Source: Bradyrhizobium viridifuturi (GTDB taxonomy: Bacteria; Pseudomonadota; Alphaproteobacteria; Rhizobiales; Xanthobacteraceae). Taken from it: a stretch of 64,000 nt of DNA. Made by a program: the position numbers and the translations under genes. The notes beneath the pieces are model-generated. The model made no database searches and was not told where the DNA came from. It was given only the letters and a program-made list of their open reading frames with translations. Location: contig NZ_LGTB01000006.1 of the NCBI RefSeq assembly GCF_001238275.1, positions 143,807 through 207,806 of the forward strand, read 5' to 3'. Shown piece after piece: positions 1-10,013 of this stretch; position 1 is the stretch's first letter; each line of letters begins with the position of its first letter.

Positions 1-37
1 GGCGCGCTCGCGCGCGCCGCCAACAGGAAGGTGGGAC

Positions 38-307
38 ATGACCTTGCTCCATTTGCACGACGTCCGGCCGCGCGGTTCGGCCGGTGCTGTCAGCCCGGTC
101 CTGAAGCGGACGATCCGGCGGATCGGCGCGGCCTTCAGGACTGTTCACCGCGCGATCGCCGCCGCCAAGATCCACCGGCTGCGCAACGAGGTGTTGCTGC
201 ATCGTGGCCATGAGGAGTGGGCGCGGACCCACCTCGGCATGCCCGGCGGGGACGCCGAGAGATATCCGCGGACGCCGGCCGTGCTCGGCGAGAAGTGGGA
301 CTATTGA
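38..307 (+). CDS. small conserved-type hypothetical protein (89 aa)
   Basis: The ATG at 38 follows a good purine-rich ribosome site (AGGAAGGTGGG). The product is a basic, probably cytosolic 89-residue protein rich in Arg and His. Its C-terminal end (VLGEKWDY) resembles small bradyrhizobial hypothetical proteins that I recall but cannot name. No membrane segment, signal peptide or known catalytic motif is visible. The next small gene starts one base after its stop codon, so the two are probably co-transcribed. Function unknown. Confidence 0.55.
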   Translation: MTLLHLHDVRPRGSAGAVSPVLKRTIRRIGAAFRTVHRAIAAAKIHRLRNEVLLHRGHEEWARTHLGMPGGDAERYPRTPAVLGEKWDY

Positions 308-308
308 G

Positions 309-500
309 ATGCGCGCGGCGTCATTCATCGCTGCCCTGCTGCGCAGCGCTGCGGAAGGGCTGCTCAAATTCCTGGCCTGGATCGGCGAGGAGCCGATCAG
401 CGGCTACCGGCCCGAGGCGCACTACATGCGTGGCCCGGGTCCGGCGTGGCGGGCCAAGCATCAGCCAGGTCAGGTGGCCTCGCTGCGGCGCGTCAGGTGA
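309..500 (+). CDS. small hypothetical protein (63 aa)
   Basis: The ATG at 309 lies immediately after the preceding stop codon (TGA at 305-307), suggesting translational coupling. The 63-residue product has a hydrophobic N-terminal third that could be an amphipathic helix or a short membrane segment, followed by a Pro/Gly/Arg-rich tail containing [13 protein letters not shown]. Its 3' end overlaps the 3' end of the convergent slipin gene by about 30 bases. No family is recognised, and the call rests on coupling and frame only. Confidence 0.4.
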   Translation: MRAASFIAALLRSAAEGLLKFLAWIGEEPISGYRPEAHYMRGPGPAWRAKHQPGQVASLRRVR

Positions 501-1231
501 TCGAGCAGGTTCATCGGCAGCGGAAACACCACGGTCGAGGACCGCTCGCCGGCGATGTCATGGAGCGCCGCGAAATAGCGGAGCTGCATCGCCTGCGGCT
601 CCTGGGCGAGGATCCGGCCGGCTTCGACCAGCTTCTCGGCGGCCTGCTGCTCGCCCATCGCATTGATCACCTTGGCGCGCCGCAGCCGTTCCGCCTCGGC
701 CTGCTTGGCGATCGCCCGCACCATGGTCTCGTTGATGTCGATGTCCTTGATCTCGACCGCGGTGACCTTGATGCCCCAGACGTCGGTCTGCTTGTCGAGG
801 GTCTCCTGGATATCGGCGTTCAACTTGTCGCGTTCGGCGAGCATCTCGTCGAGCTCGTGCTTGCCGAGCACCGAGCGCAGCGTGGTCTGCGCCAGCTGGC
901 TGGTCGCGGACATGTAGTCGCTGACCTTGATGATGGCGCGCTCGGGATCGACGATGCGAAAGTAGAGCACGGCATTGACCTTGACCGAGACGTTGTCGCG
1001 GGAAATCACGTCCTGCGGCGGCACCACCTGCACCATCACCCTGAGATCGACCTTCACGAGCTGCTGCACCACCGGGATCAGGATGATCAGCCCCGGGCCC
1101 TTCACCCCGGTGAAGCGGCCGAGCGTGAAGATGACGCCGCGCTCGTATTCGCGCAGCACGCGCACCGCCTGGGTCAGGAAGATGATCACGAGCAGCGCGA
1201 CCGCCCCATAGGTAAAATAATCAAGCATCAT
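470..1231 (-). CDS. slipin family protein (stomatin/SPFH domain)
   Basis: This 253-residue membrane protein has one N-terminal hydrophobic segment (about residues 6-22) followed by an SPFH/stomatin domain. The domain is recognisable from the [14 protein letters not shown] and [10 protein letters not shown] motifs and the later helical [14 protein letters not shown] region. Slipins form oligomeric scaffolds at the inner membrane and are typically paired with an NfeD-type protease that cleaves them. The start at 1231 has a strong GGAGG site; an adjacent second ATG could also serve. The start overlaps the nfeD stop by four bases (ATGA), the classical STOMP operon arrangement. A longer upstream reading frame exists but is only the shadow of nfeD. 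Confidence 0.9.
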   Translation of the reverse strand: MMLDYFTYGAVALLVIIFLTQAVRVLREYERGVIFTLGRFTGVKGPGLIILIPVVQQLVKVDLRVMVQVVPPQDVISRDNVSVKVNAVLYFRIVDPERAIIKVSDYMSATSQLAQTTLRSVLGKHELDEMLAERDKLNADIQETLDKQTDVWGIKVTAVEIKDIDINETMVRAIAKQAEAERLRRAKVINAMGEQQAAEKLVEAGRILAQEPQAMQLRYFAALHDIAGERSSTVVFPLPMNLLDHLTRRSEAT

Positions 1232-2623
1232 GCTGTACCTCCTTCGCCGGCGGATGCCGGCGCACGCCGCACCACCAGCGTCAAATCGATGATGCTGGCG
1301 ACCTCGACCATCTCTCCCGCCCGGAACGTCTCGGTGCCGCGCGCTTGCCAGCGTTCGCCATTGGTGAAGACGTGACCTGATGTCTCGGACCAGTCGATAA
1401 CTTCGGCCGATAGCCCGCGCATGGCCTGCGCGCCGGTCCGGACCGGGCCGCGGCGCGCCCGGCGCAGCGCGCCGAGCACGACGAGGATCAGCCCGGTGAA
1501 CATCGCGGCGACGATGCCGATCAGCGGCCATGACAGGGCGTATCCGGGCGCCTCGATCCTGAACAGCATCGCGGCTCCCAGCACGAAGGCGACGATGCCG
1601 CCGAGGCCGATCACGACGGTCGGGTTGAAGGCCTCGATCGCGAGCAGCGCGATGCCGACCAGCATCAGGCCGAAGCCGGCGTAGTTGATCGGCAGCATGT
1701 TGAGCGCGTAGAGGCCGAGCAGCAGGCAGATCGTTCCGACCACGCCGGGCGCGACGGCACCCGGCGACATGAACTCGAAGATCAGGCCGTAGATGCCGAC
1801 CATCAGCAGAACGAAGGCGATGTTGGGGTCGGTTATGACTGCAAGAGCGCGCGCGATCCAGCCGGGATCGACGGCCTCGATCACGGCATCCCTGGTCGCC
1901 AAGGTATGCGTCTTGCCGCCGGCGAGCTCCACGGTCCGGCCATCGACCTGCCTGAGCAGGTCGGCCGGATCGTGCGCGGTGAATTCGATGACATTGGCCT
2001 GCAACGCAGCGTTGGTGGAGAGGGTGGCGGCATCGCGGACCGCCTTCTCGGCCCAGTCGGCGTTGCGGCCGCGCAGTTCGGCGAGGCTGCGGATCAAGGC
2101 GACGGCGTCATTGGTCACCTTCGCCGTCACGGCGTCCTTGGTCGCGGACGGATTGCCGCCGTCCTTCTGGTCCTTGCCGTCCTTGTCCGGGGTGCTGCCC
2201 GGCAGTCCCGGCAACGGGCCGCCGATCTGCACCGGCGTCGCGGCGCCGATATTGGTGCCGGGCGCATGGCCGCGAGATGGGTTGCATAGAGGATGTAGGT
2301 CCCGGCGCTCGCGGCATGGGCGCCGGAGGGCGCGACATAGCCGATGACCGGAATTGGCGAGGCCAGCACGTCGGTGATGATCTCGCGCATGCTGGTGCTG
2401 AGACGCCCGGCGTGTTCAGGCGCAGGATGACGACCTCGGCATGACGCTCGGCCGCCTTCGCCAAGCCGTCCTTGACGTAGCTGGCCGATGCTGGCCCGAT
2501 CGCGCCATCGATGGAAATGGTCAGGGCAAGGCGGTTGCTGTCCGCGGCCGCACCGGGACCGATCGAAACAACCAGAGCGACCAGTGCGGTCGCCACAACG
2601 AGAGCCGCCTTGAAGGTCTGCAC
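1228..2623 (-). CDS. NfeD-family membrane serine protease (two apparent frameshifts)
   Basis: A long-form NfeD: signal peptide (to about GAAADS), ClpP-like protease domain, several membrane helices and a C-terminal OB-fold. The nucleophile region [14 protein letters not shown] and the Lys-containing [12 protein letters not shown] stretch fit the Ser-Lys dyad of this family. The protein is spread over three frames. After LNTPG the frame changes near 2404, and after THLAAM it changes again near 2264. Restoring one C (plus strand) at each place gives an uninterrupted family-typical protein. The GTG at 2623 is preferred because AGGGAG lies eight bases upstream; a GTG at 2632 is possible. It is coupled to the slipin gene. 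It is most likely an intact gene with sequence errors, though a real pseudogene cannot be excluded. Confidence 0.8.
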
Positions 2624-2734
2624 GGCAAGCACTCCCTTGCCGTTGATATGGGGCGCGGTTCCGGAACCTCAATATGACGCGGTGTCACGTTGAAGCCGGC
2701 CCTTCCCATTGTGCGTTGCGATGGCTCGACGGGC

Positions 2735-3675
2735 TCACTGCGCCGCCGCGAGATATTCGTCGGCAAGCATCGCCATCGCCTGGGCGACCTCGGCCTTGTC
2801 AGCTGCACCCAGTTGCACGATCGGCAGCCGCGTCGCCGGCTGCATGAACCCCAATAGCGCCAGCGCGAATTTCAGCGCAGCAGGATGCTCCCGCTCGAGC
2901 AGGGCTGCGAGCGGCGTCAGCCGCTGGTGCAGCTCGCGCGCCTGATACAGCCGGCCGGCGCGGAAATGCCGGTAGACGGCGACATACAGATCGGGCGCGA
3001 CATTGGCCACGGTCGAGATGCAGCCGTCGCCGCCGGCCGCGAGCCAGGCTAGCGATGAACTGTCGTCGCCGGTCAACATCCGGAATCGCGCGGGCAGGCG
3101 TGAGCGCAGCCGCGCGAGGCGGGCAACGTCGGCGCTGCCGTCGCGCAATCCCGCAAACCGCGGCGATGCGGCGAGCTCGAGCAGCGTCTCGTCCGCGAGG
3201 CCCTTCACCGTCCGCGACGGGATGTCGTGCAGGATCACCGGCAGCGTCGTGGCCGCTGCAACAGTGCGGAAATGCGCCGCGATGCCCTGCGGCATCGGCT
3301 TGTTGTAATACGGCACGACCGACATGATGGCGTCGGCGCCGGCGGCCTCCGCGGCCCTTGTGAACGCGACGGCGCGATCCGTCGCGTTCGATCCGCGCCG
3401 GCGACGATCCGCACCCGCTTGCGCGCGACACGGGCGGCAAGGCCGACCAGCTGCACGCGTTCCGCGGGCGCCAGCGTCGCGTTTTCGCCGGCGGTCTCGC
3501 CGACCACCAGCGCCGTGGCGCCGGCTGCGATCTGGCGTTCGCACAGCCGGCCGAACGCATCGGTATCGATTTCGTCCCGGTGGTTGAAGGGGGTTGGAAG
3601 ATCGGGGATGAAGCCCGACAGCCATTCGACCGAATCAGCCGTCGATAGCCATCTCGATGTTGTCTTCGAGATCAT
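2735..3675 (-). CDS. dihydrodipicolinate synthase/N-acetylneuraminate lyase (DapA) family protein, frameshifted
   Basis: A TIM-barrel aldolase of the DapA family, about 313 residues once repaired. The N-terminal part (LSGFIPDLPTPF, then VVGETAGENATL) reads in one frame to VRIVAGA. The rest, from GSNATDRAVAFTRAAE, reads in the next frame, and one missing C near 3393 (plus strand) explains this. The catalytic Tyr is present in VPYYNKPMPQG. The Schiff-base Lys of the usual GLKD/GIKE motif is Arg here (FAGLRDGSAD), so aldolase chemistry is uncertain. I would not call it the housekeeping dapA. The start is weakly defined: ATG 3675 lies eight bases after the preceding gene's stop, but no clear ribosome site is seen. 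Confidence 0.7.
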
Positions 3676-3683
3676 CGGGTGGC

Positions 3684-3938
3684 TCAGGCCACGCGGCTTG
3701 CTGGGAGGGGTGCGGTCTCGCCGCTGATATCGAGCTCGATCTCACGCGACAGCTCGACGATCATTTCGGGGTGCTGGCCGTTCTCGAACAGCGCGTATTT
3801 GACGGCTTGGGCGCGGTTGACGAACAGGCCGCCATAGAGGCCGTTCTGTTGCTGGGCGACCCACTGGCCGCGGTGGTTGCGGCCGATGAAGACGATGGTG
3901 GACGTTGCGCTACACGAGGGAGGTTCGACGAGTTTCAC
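3684..3938 (-). CDS. small conserved hypothetical protein (84 aa)
   Basis: An 84-residue soluble protein with a GRNHRGQWVAQQQNGLYGGLFVNRAQAVKYALFEN-like core. I associate this pattern with small uncharacterised rhizobial proteins, apparently a short beta-rich domain. There is no signal peptide or membrane segment. It lies upstream of, and on the same strand as, the DapA-family gene with an eight-base gap, so the two may form a transcription unit. Function unknown. Confidence 0.6.
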   Translation of the reverse strand: MKLVEPPSCSATSTIVFIGRNHRGQWVAQQQNGLYGGLFVNRAQAVKYALFENGQHPEMIVELSREIELDISGETAPLPASRVA

Positions 3939-4052
3939 GGATGAAGTCCTTCAAGTGGAAGTCACGCGATCAATGTCTGTTGTGCCGGATATGAAATCGA
4001 GCGCGGAGGACGGCCGACTTCATAGGAGCGGCATAGGATTTGAGGGAGGCTG

Positions 4053-4328
4053 TCAGATGTGCTGGACGAGGCCGGTGCCGAGCGCGCACAGCGCGACATA
4101 GGCGGTCATCTCGTCCCAGTGATTGAGGTTTGCGGCAAACGGCATTTCGCGCTTGAACAGCCCTGCGAGCGCGCAGATCACGGCCGACATCCAGAGCAGC
4201 GTGACGAGGCCCCTGCCGAAGCCCGCGCCGGCGAACACGGCAAAGCCGATCATGATGGCGAGCCGGAAGCCGAACCGGACCATGACCTGGACCGATTGCA
4301 GCTGTCGCGGCAATTGCTTCGTGTTCAC
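4053..4328 (-). CDS. small membrane protein (91 aa)
   Basis: The GTG at 4328 starts a 91-residue protein with three hydrophobic segments (around LAIMIGFAVFAGAGFG, LVTLLWMSAVICALAGLF and MTAYVALCALGTGLV), so it is probably an inner-membrane protein. The longer frame upstream of this GTG is the antisense-like shadow of the neighbouring gene and has no membrane character, which decides the start. It lies 13 bases downstream of the 153-residue gene and is probably co-transcribed with it. No family is recognised. Confidence 0.6.
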   Translation of the reverse strand: MNTKQLPRQLQSVQVMVRFGFRLAIMIGFAVFAGAGFGRGLVTLLWMSAVICALAGLFKREMPFAANLNHWDEMTAYVALCALGTGLVQHI

Positions 4329-4341
4329 GATTGCGCCGCCG

Positions 4342-4803
4342 TCAGCCGATATTGTCGACCAGCAGCGGCTCGTAGAGCGAGCGCGTGTCACGACGGACGG
4401 TGGGCACGCTGGTGCGGTTCTCAGGCGTCGAGATCCGCTGCGCCTCGACGAAGCCGGAGAGGATCGCGAGCGCGAGATCCGTGTGGTGGGTTTCGATCGA
4501 CTGGTCGAGCCAGTCGGGAAGCTCGCGTTCGCGCGACAAGGCGCAGTGCCACTCGCCCTCGTCATAGACCAGGCGGCGGATCTGCCATTGCGGCAGCTCG
4601 AGGTCGAGCAGCGCGATCGCGGCGTCGGTCCAGGCGCCGGACTGGATCAGGCGTTCGACGCGGGAGGTCTTGCCGCCCTGTCCGACCGAGGGAAAGCGCC
4701 GGCAGGTCTGGCTGATGATGTCGGCCATGAACTCGGCCGACACCGCATAGGCGTCGCGCAGCCGCTCGCCGAGGTCGGTGGTGTTTTGCGATAGCACGGA
4801 CAT
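4342..4803 (-). CDS. conserved hypothetical protein (153 aa)
   Basis: A soluble 153-residue protein starting MSVLSQNTTDL. Its centre (SGAWTDAAIALLDLELPQWQIRRLVYDEGEWHC, cited in part) looks like a short uncharacterised alphaproteobacterial domain with many Trp and acidic residues. No catalytic motif, signal peptide or membrane helix is seen. It is the first gene of a leftward pair with the 91-residue membrane protein. I recall similar bradyrhizobial proteins but cannot assign a role. Confidence 0.6.
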   Translation of the reverse strand: MSVLSQNTTDLGERLRDAYAVSAEFMADIISQTCRRFPSVGQGGKTSRVERLIQSGAWTDAAIALLDLELPQWQIRRLVYDEGEWHCALSRERELPDWLDQSIETHHTDLALAILSGFVEAQRISTPENRTSVPTVRRDTRSLYEPLLVDNIG

Positions 4804-5212
4804 GGCGTCATCTCGTCATACGCGCGGCCCCGGAAGGAGTAGTTCAAGGCATTGGCCGCAGGCCCAAAATGGTCCCGATGCCCGTTGGAAAACGAGATGA
4901 AGGAGGGGCGGAGATATAGGGATTCCATAAAGATGGAACCTCTCCTGTCGTCCTGGCGAAAGCCAGGACCCATAACCATCGCCGTTGGTTGCCGGCTCAA
5001 TGTCTGGCCGCGTGCCCCTTCCTGAGGCCGCGGCGTTTCGGTCCTGGCTTGCGCCAGGACGACAGCGGAGAGCGGCGTGGCACTTATACGATTCCTATAA
5101 CGTCCTTATGCGCGACCTCTCGAAAACCTATGCCCCGGGTGGCACCTCACGGTCATCCGGTGCGGGTCGGCTATACGGCCGCCCGCGCCCCTCGGACGCA
5201 TAGGAGTCTCTC
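4804..5212 (+). other. 409-base intergenic region upstream of the kdp locus
   Basis: No credible gene is seen. The region holds the divergent promoters of the 153-residue gene and the kdp locus, and a large inverted-repeat element at 4945-5065 (listed separately). A KdpE operator probably lies between about 5070 and 5200, where the sequence becomes locally AT-richer (TTATACGATTCCTATAA), but no defined binding site can be named. Confidence 0.4.
4945..5065. repeat. intergenic inverted-repeat element (bradyrhizobial palindromic type)
   Basis: The left arm 4945-4970 (CTGTCGTCCTGGCGAAAGCC...) and right arm 5040-5065 are inverted copies that match at 25 of 26 positions. Each arm also folds on itself (TCCTGGC...GCCAGGA). 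The roughly 70-base centre has no gene. A related element, with CCCGG instead of CCTGG, lies at 56195-56340. Such elements are dispersed in Bradyrhizobium-type genomes and carry no transposase. Confidence 0.75.
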
Positions 5213-5296
5213 ATGATGGACATTCTCATGGCGGCGCTGGCGATCGGCTTCTTCGCGGCCGGCATCGGCTACGCCTACGCCTGCGAACGGCTGTAA
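5213..5296 (+). CDS. 27-aa single-helix membrane micro-ORF upstream of kdpF
   Basis: The ATG at 5213 with a GGAG site seven bases upstream encodes MMDILMAALAIGFFAAGIGY-AYACERL, a single hydrophobic helix with a charged C-terminal end. It lies 11 bases before kdpF in the same direction. Similar tiny proteins ending CDRL or CERL precede kdpF in some proteobacteria, as I recall. A KdpF-like structural or regulatory role in the transporter is inferred from position only. Confidence 0.6.
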   Translation: MMDILMAALAIGFFAAGIGYAYACERL

Positions 5297-5307
5297 CGGA
5301 GGCGGCG

Positions 5308-5397
5308 ATGATCTTCGATTACTCGCTCGCCGGCCTCGTCTCGCTCGGCCTGTTGTTCTACCTCACTTACGCGTTGCTGCGGCCCGAACGCTTCTAG
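5308..5397 (+). CDS. kdpF: K+-transporting ATPase subunit KdpF
   Basis: A 29-residue single-span membrane peptide (MIFDYSLAGLVSLGLLFY then LTYALLRPERF) with the family hallmark of a short helix ending in an LRPERF-type tail. KdpF stabilises the KdpABC complex in the inner membrane. A strong GGAGG site precedes ATG 5308. It is the second of three consecutive micro-ORFs ahead of kdpA. Length and tail match the family, so the call is firm despite its size. Confidence 0.85.
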   Translation: MIFDYSLAGLVSLGLLFYLTYALLRPERF

Positions 5398-5407
5398 GCG
5401 ATCCGCG

Positions 5408-5512
5408 ATGTCAGCGCTTTGCACAATTCTGTTGGCCGACGCGGTGCTGACCGGGCTGTTGCTCGGCCTGTTCGCGTCGCTGCTGCGCTTCGTTCCCATT
5501 CGAAAGGTTTGA
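5408..5512 (+). CDS. 34-aa hydrophobic micro-ORF between kdpF and kdpA
   Basis: ATG 5408 to the stop at 5512 encodes [20 protein letters not shown] followed by a short hydrophobic run and a basic tail (RFVPIRKV). This is a single predicted membrane helix with a positive-inside C-terminus. It ends four bases before the kdpA start. The ribosome site is weak, so it may be translated by coupling or act only as a leader. Function unknown; position suggests a link to the Kdp complex. Confidence 0.5.
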   Translation: MSALCTILLADAVLTGLLLGLFASLLRFVPIRKV

Positions 5513-5516
5513 CGCG

Positions 5517-7220
5517 ATGACCGTCATCGGCTGGATTCAAATACTTCTGTTTTGCGTGATCGTGATCGCGCTGGTCAAACCGCTCGGCTGGTACATGACC
5601 CGCGTGTTCAATGGCGAGCGCACCTTCCTGTCCCCCGTGCTGCGCCCGCTCGAGCGCGGCATCTACTGGGTCGGCGGCGTCGACGAGCGCCGCGAGCAGC
5701 ACTGGCTGACCTACACGGTCGCCATGCTGCTGTTCCATGTCGGCGGCTTTGCGCTCATCTACGGCCTGATGCGGCTGCAGGCGGTGCTGCCGTTCAACCC
5801 GGCCGGACAGACGGCGGTTGCCGAGGATCTCTCCTTCAACACCGCGATCTCCTTCATCACCAACACCAACTGGCAGAACTACGGCGGCGAGAGCACGCTG
5901 TCCTATCTGGTCCAGATGCTGGGCCTCACCCATCAGAACTTCCTGTCGGCGGCGACCGGCATCGCACTCGCGATGGCGCTGATCCGCGGCTTCACCCGCT
6001 CGTCGATGCGCACGGTCGGCAATTTCTGGGTCGACGTGACGCGCTGCACGCTCTATGTGCTGCTGCCGATCTGCATCGTCTACGCGCTGTTCCTGGTCTG
6101 GCAGGGCATGCCGCAGACGCTCGGCGCCTATGTCGACGCCACCACGCTGGAAGGCGGCAAGCAGACCATCGCGCTCGGACCGGTCGCCTCGCAGGTGGCG
6201 ATCAAGATGCTCGGCACCAATGGCGGCGGCTTCTTCAACGCCAACGCCGCGCATCCGTTCGAGAACCCGACCGCGCTGTCGAATCTCGTGCAGATGGTCT
6301 CGATCTTCGCGCTCGGCGCGGCGCTGACCAACGTGTTCGGCCGCATGGTCGGCAACGAACGCCAGGGCTGGGCGATCTTCGCCGTGATGGGCCTGCTGTT
6401 CATCGCCGGCGTCACCGTCACCTATTGGGCGGAAGCCAACGGCACCTCGGCATTGCAGGCGCTCGGCCTCACCGGCGGCAACATGGAGGGCAAGGAGGTG
6501 CGCTTCGGCATCGTCGCGTCCTCGCTGTTTGCCGTGATCACCACAGCCGCGTCATGCGGCGCGGTCAACGCCATGCATGACAGCTTCACCGCGCTCGGCG
6601 GCATGATCCCGCTGATCAACATGCAGCTCGGCGAAGTCATCGTCGGCGGCGTCGGCGCCGGGTTCTACGGCATGCTGCTGTTCGTCGTGCTGGCGATCTT
6701 CGTCGCCGGCCTGATGGTCGGCCGCACTCCGGAATATGTCGGCAAGAAGATCGAGGCGCGCGAGGTCAAGATGGCGATGCTCGCGATCCTGGTGCTGCCG
6801 CTGATGTATCTCGGCTGGACCGCGGTCGGCGTCGTGCTGCCGTCGGCGGTGGCCTCGATGGCCAATGCCGGCCCGCACGGCTTCACCGAGGTGCTCTATG
6901 CCTATACCTCAGCGACCGGCAACAACGGCTCGGCGTTCGCGGGACTGACCGGCAACACGCTGTTCTACAACCTGACGCTGGCGTCGGCGATGTTCGTCGG
7001 CCGCTTCTTCATGATCGTGCCGGCGATGGCCATTGCAGGTTCGCTGGTCGAGAAGAAGTCGATCCCGGCCTCGGCGGGCACCTTCCCGACCACCGGCGGG
7101 CTGTTCGTCGGCCTCGTCATCGGCGTGATCCTGATCATCGGCGGTCTGACCTTCTTCCCGGCGCTGGCGCTCGGGCCGATCGTCGAGCACCTCGCGATGA
7201 ACGCCAACACCCTGTTTTGA
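5517..7220 (+). CDS. kdpA: K+-transporting ATPase subunit KdpA
   Basis: A 567-residue polytopic channel-like subunit of the KdpFABC high-affinity K+ pump in the inner membrane. The four selectivity-filter loops are visible: [29 protein letters not shown], the [16 protein letters not shown] region and [13 protein letters not shown]. Length is normal for the family. It is the first large gene of the kdpA-B-C-D-E series; kdpB starts within 25 bases. Expression is expected to be induced by K+ limitation or osmotic stress through KdpDE encoded downstream. Confidence 0.97.
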   Translation: MTVIGWIQILLFCVIVIALVKPLGWYMTRVFNGERTFLSPVLRPLERGIYWVGGVDERREQHWLTYTVAMLLFHVGGFALIYGLMRLQAVLPFNPAGQTAVAEDLSFNTAISFITNTNWQNYGGESTLSYLVQMLGLTHQNFLSAATGIALAMALIRGFTRSSMRTVGNFWVDVTRCTLYVLLPICIVYALFLVWQGMPQTLGAYVDATTLEGGKQTIALGPVASQVAIKMLGTNGGGFFNANAAHPFENPTALSNLVQMVSIFALGAALTNVFGRMVGNERQGWAIFAVMGLLFIAGVTVTYWAEANGTSALQALGLTGGNMEGKEVRFGIVASSLFAVITTAASCGAVNAMHDSFTALGGMIPLINMQLGEVIVGGVGAGFYGMLLFVVLAIFVAGLMVGRTPEYVGKKIEAREVKMAMLAILVLPLMYLGWTAVGVVLPSAVASMANAGPHGFTEVLYAYTSATGNNGSAFAGLTGNTLFYNLTLASAMFVGRFFMIVPAMAIAGSLVEKKSIPASAGTFPTTGGLFVGLVIGVILIIGGLTFFPALALGPIVEHLAMNANTLF

Positions 7221-7244
7221 TCTGATATGTCCGGAGTGACATCC

Positions 7245-9356
<2,112 letters not shown>

Positions 9357-9368
9357 GGAGCCGCAATC

Positions 9369-9974
9369 ATGTTGAGAGAAATTCGTCCCGCCATCCTCGT
9401 GCTGGTGCTGCTGACCGCGATCACTGGGCTTGCCTATCCGCTCGCCATGACGGCGATCGCCGGCGCGATCTTCCCGAAGCAGGCACAAGGCAGCCTGATC
9501 GAGAAGGACGGCAAGGTCATCGGCTCCGCCCTGATCGGGCAGGAGTTCAAGGAGGAGAAATATTTCCACGGCCGGCCGTCAGCGACGGTCGCGCCCGATC
9601 CGAACGATTCCTCCAAGACCGTGCCGGCGCCCTACAACGCGGCTAATTCCGGCGGCTCCAATCTCGGTCCGACCAGCAAGGCGCTGAACGACCGGGTCAA
9701 GGAGGATGTCGAGAAGCTGAAGGCGGAGAATCCGTCCGCCAGCGTACCGGTCGATCTCGTCACCACTTCGGCCAGCGGGCTCGATCCCGACATCTCGCCT
9801 GACGCCGCGCTGTTCCAGGTGCCGCGGGTCGCCAAGGCGCGCAGCATGTCCGAGGACGCGGTGCGTCAGCTGGTGACGCAGAACACCCAGGGCCGGTTCG
9901 CCGGCGTGCTCGGTGAGCCCCGCGTTAACGTTCTTGCGCTCAACCTCGCACTCGACGCGGCAAAGCCGAAATAG
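9369..9974 (+). CDS. kdpC: K+-transporting ATPase subunit KdpC
   Basis: A 201-residue inner-membrane subunit with one N-terminal helix ([20 protein letters not shown]) and a periplasmic domain containing [16 protein letters not shown] and the C-terminal [17 protein letters not shown] motif typical of KdpC. It assists ATP and K+ binding by KdpB. It starts 12 bases after kdpB with an AAGGAG site. Length and motifs are normal. Confidence 0.96.
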   Translation: MLREIRPAILVLVLLTAITGLAYPLAMTAIAGAIFPKQAQGSLIEKDGKVIGSALIGQEFKEEKYFHGRPSATVAPDPNDSSKTVPAPYNAANSGGSNLGPTSKALNDRVKEDVEKLKAENPSASVPVDLVTTSASGLDPDISPDAALFQVPRVAKARSMSEDAVRQLVTQNTQGRFAGVLGEPRVNVLALNLALDAAKPK

Positions 9975-10013
9975 GGGAGTAGGCCCGCTCTCGCAGGATG
10001 ACTATATTGCGGT

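Noticed and set aside
1228..2632. nfeD as a decayed pseudogene
   Set aside because: Only two one-base losses are present and all active-site regions are intact; the same kind of error occurs in many other genes of the window, so a sequencing cause is more likely.
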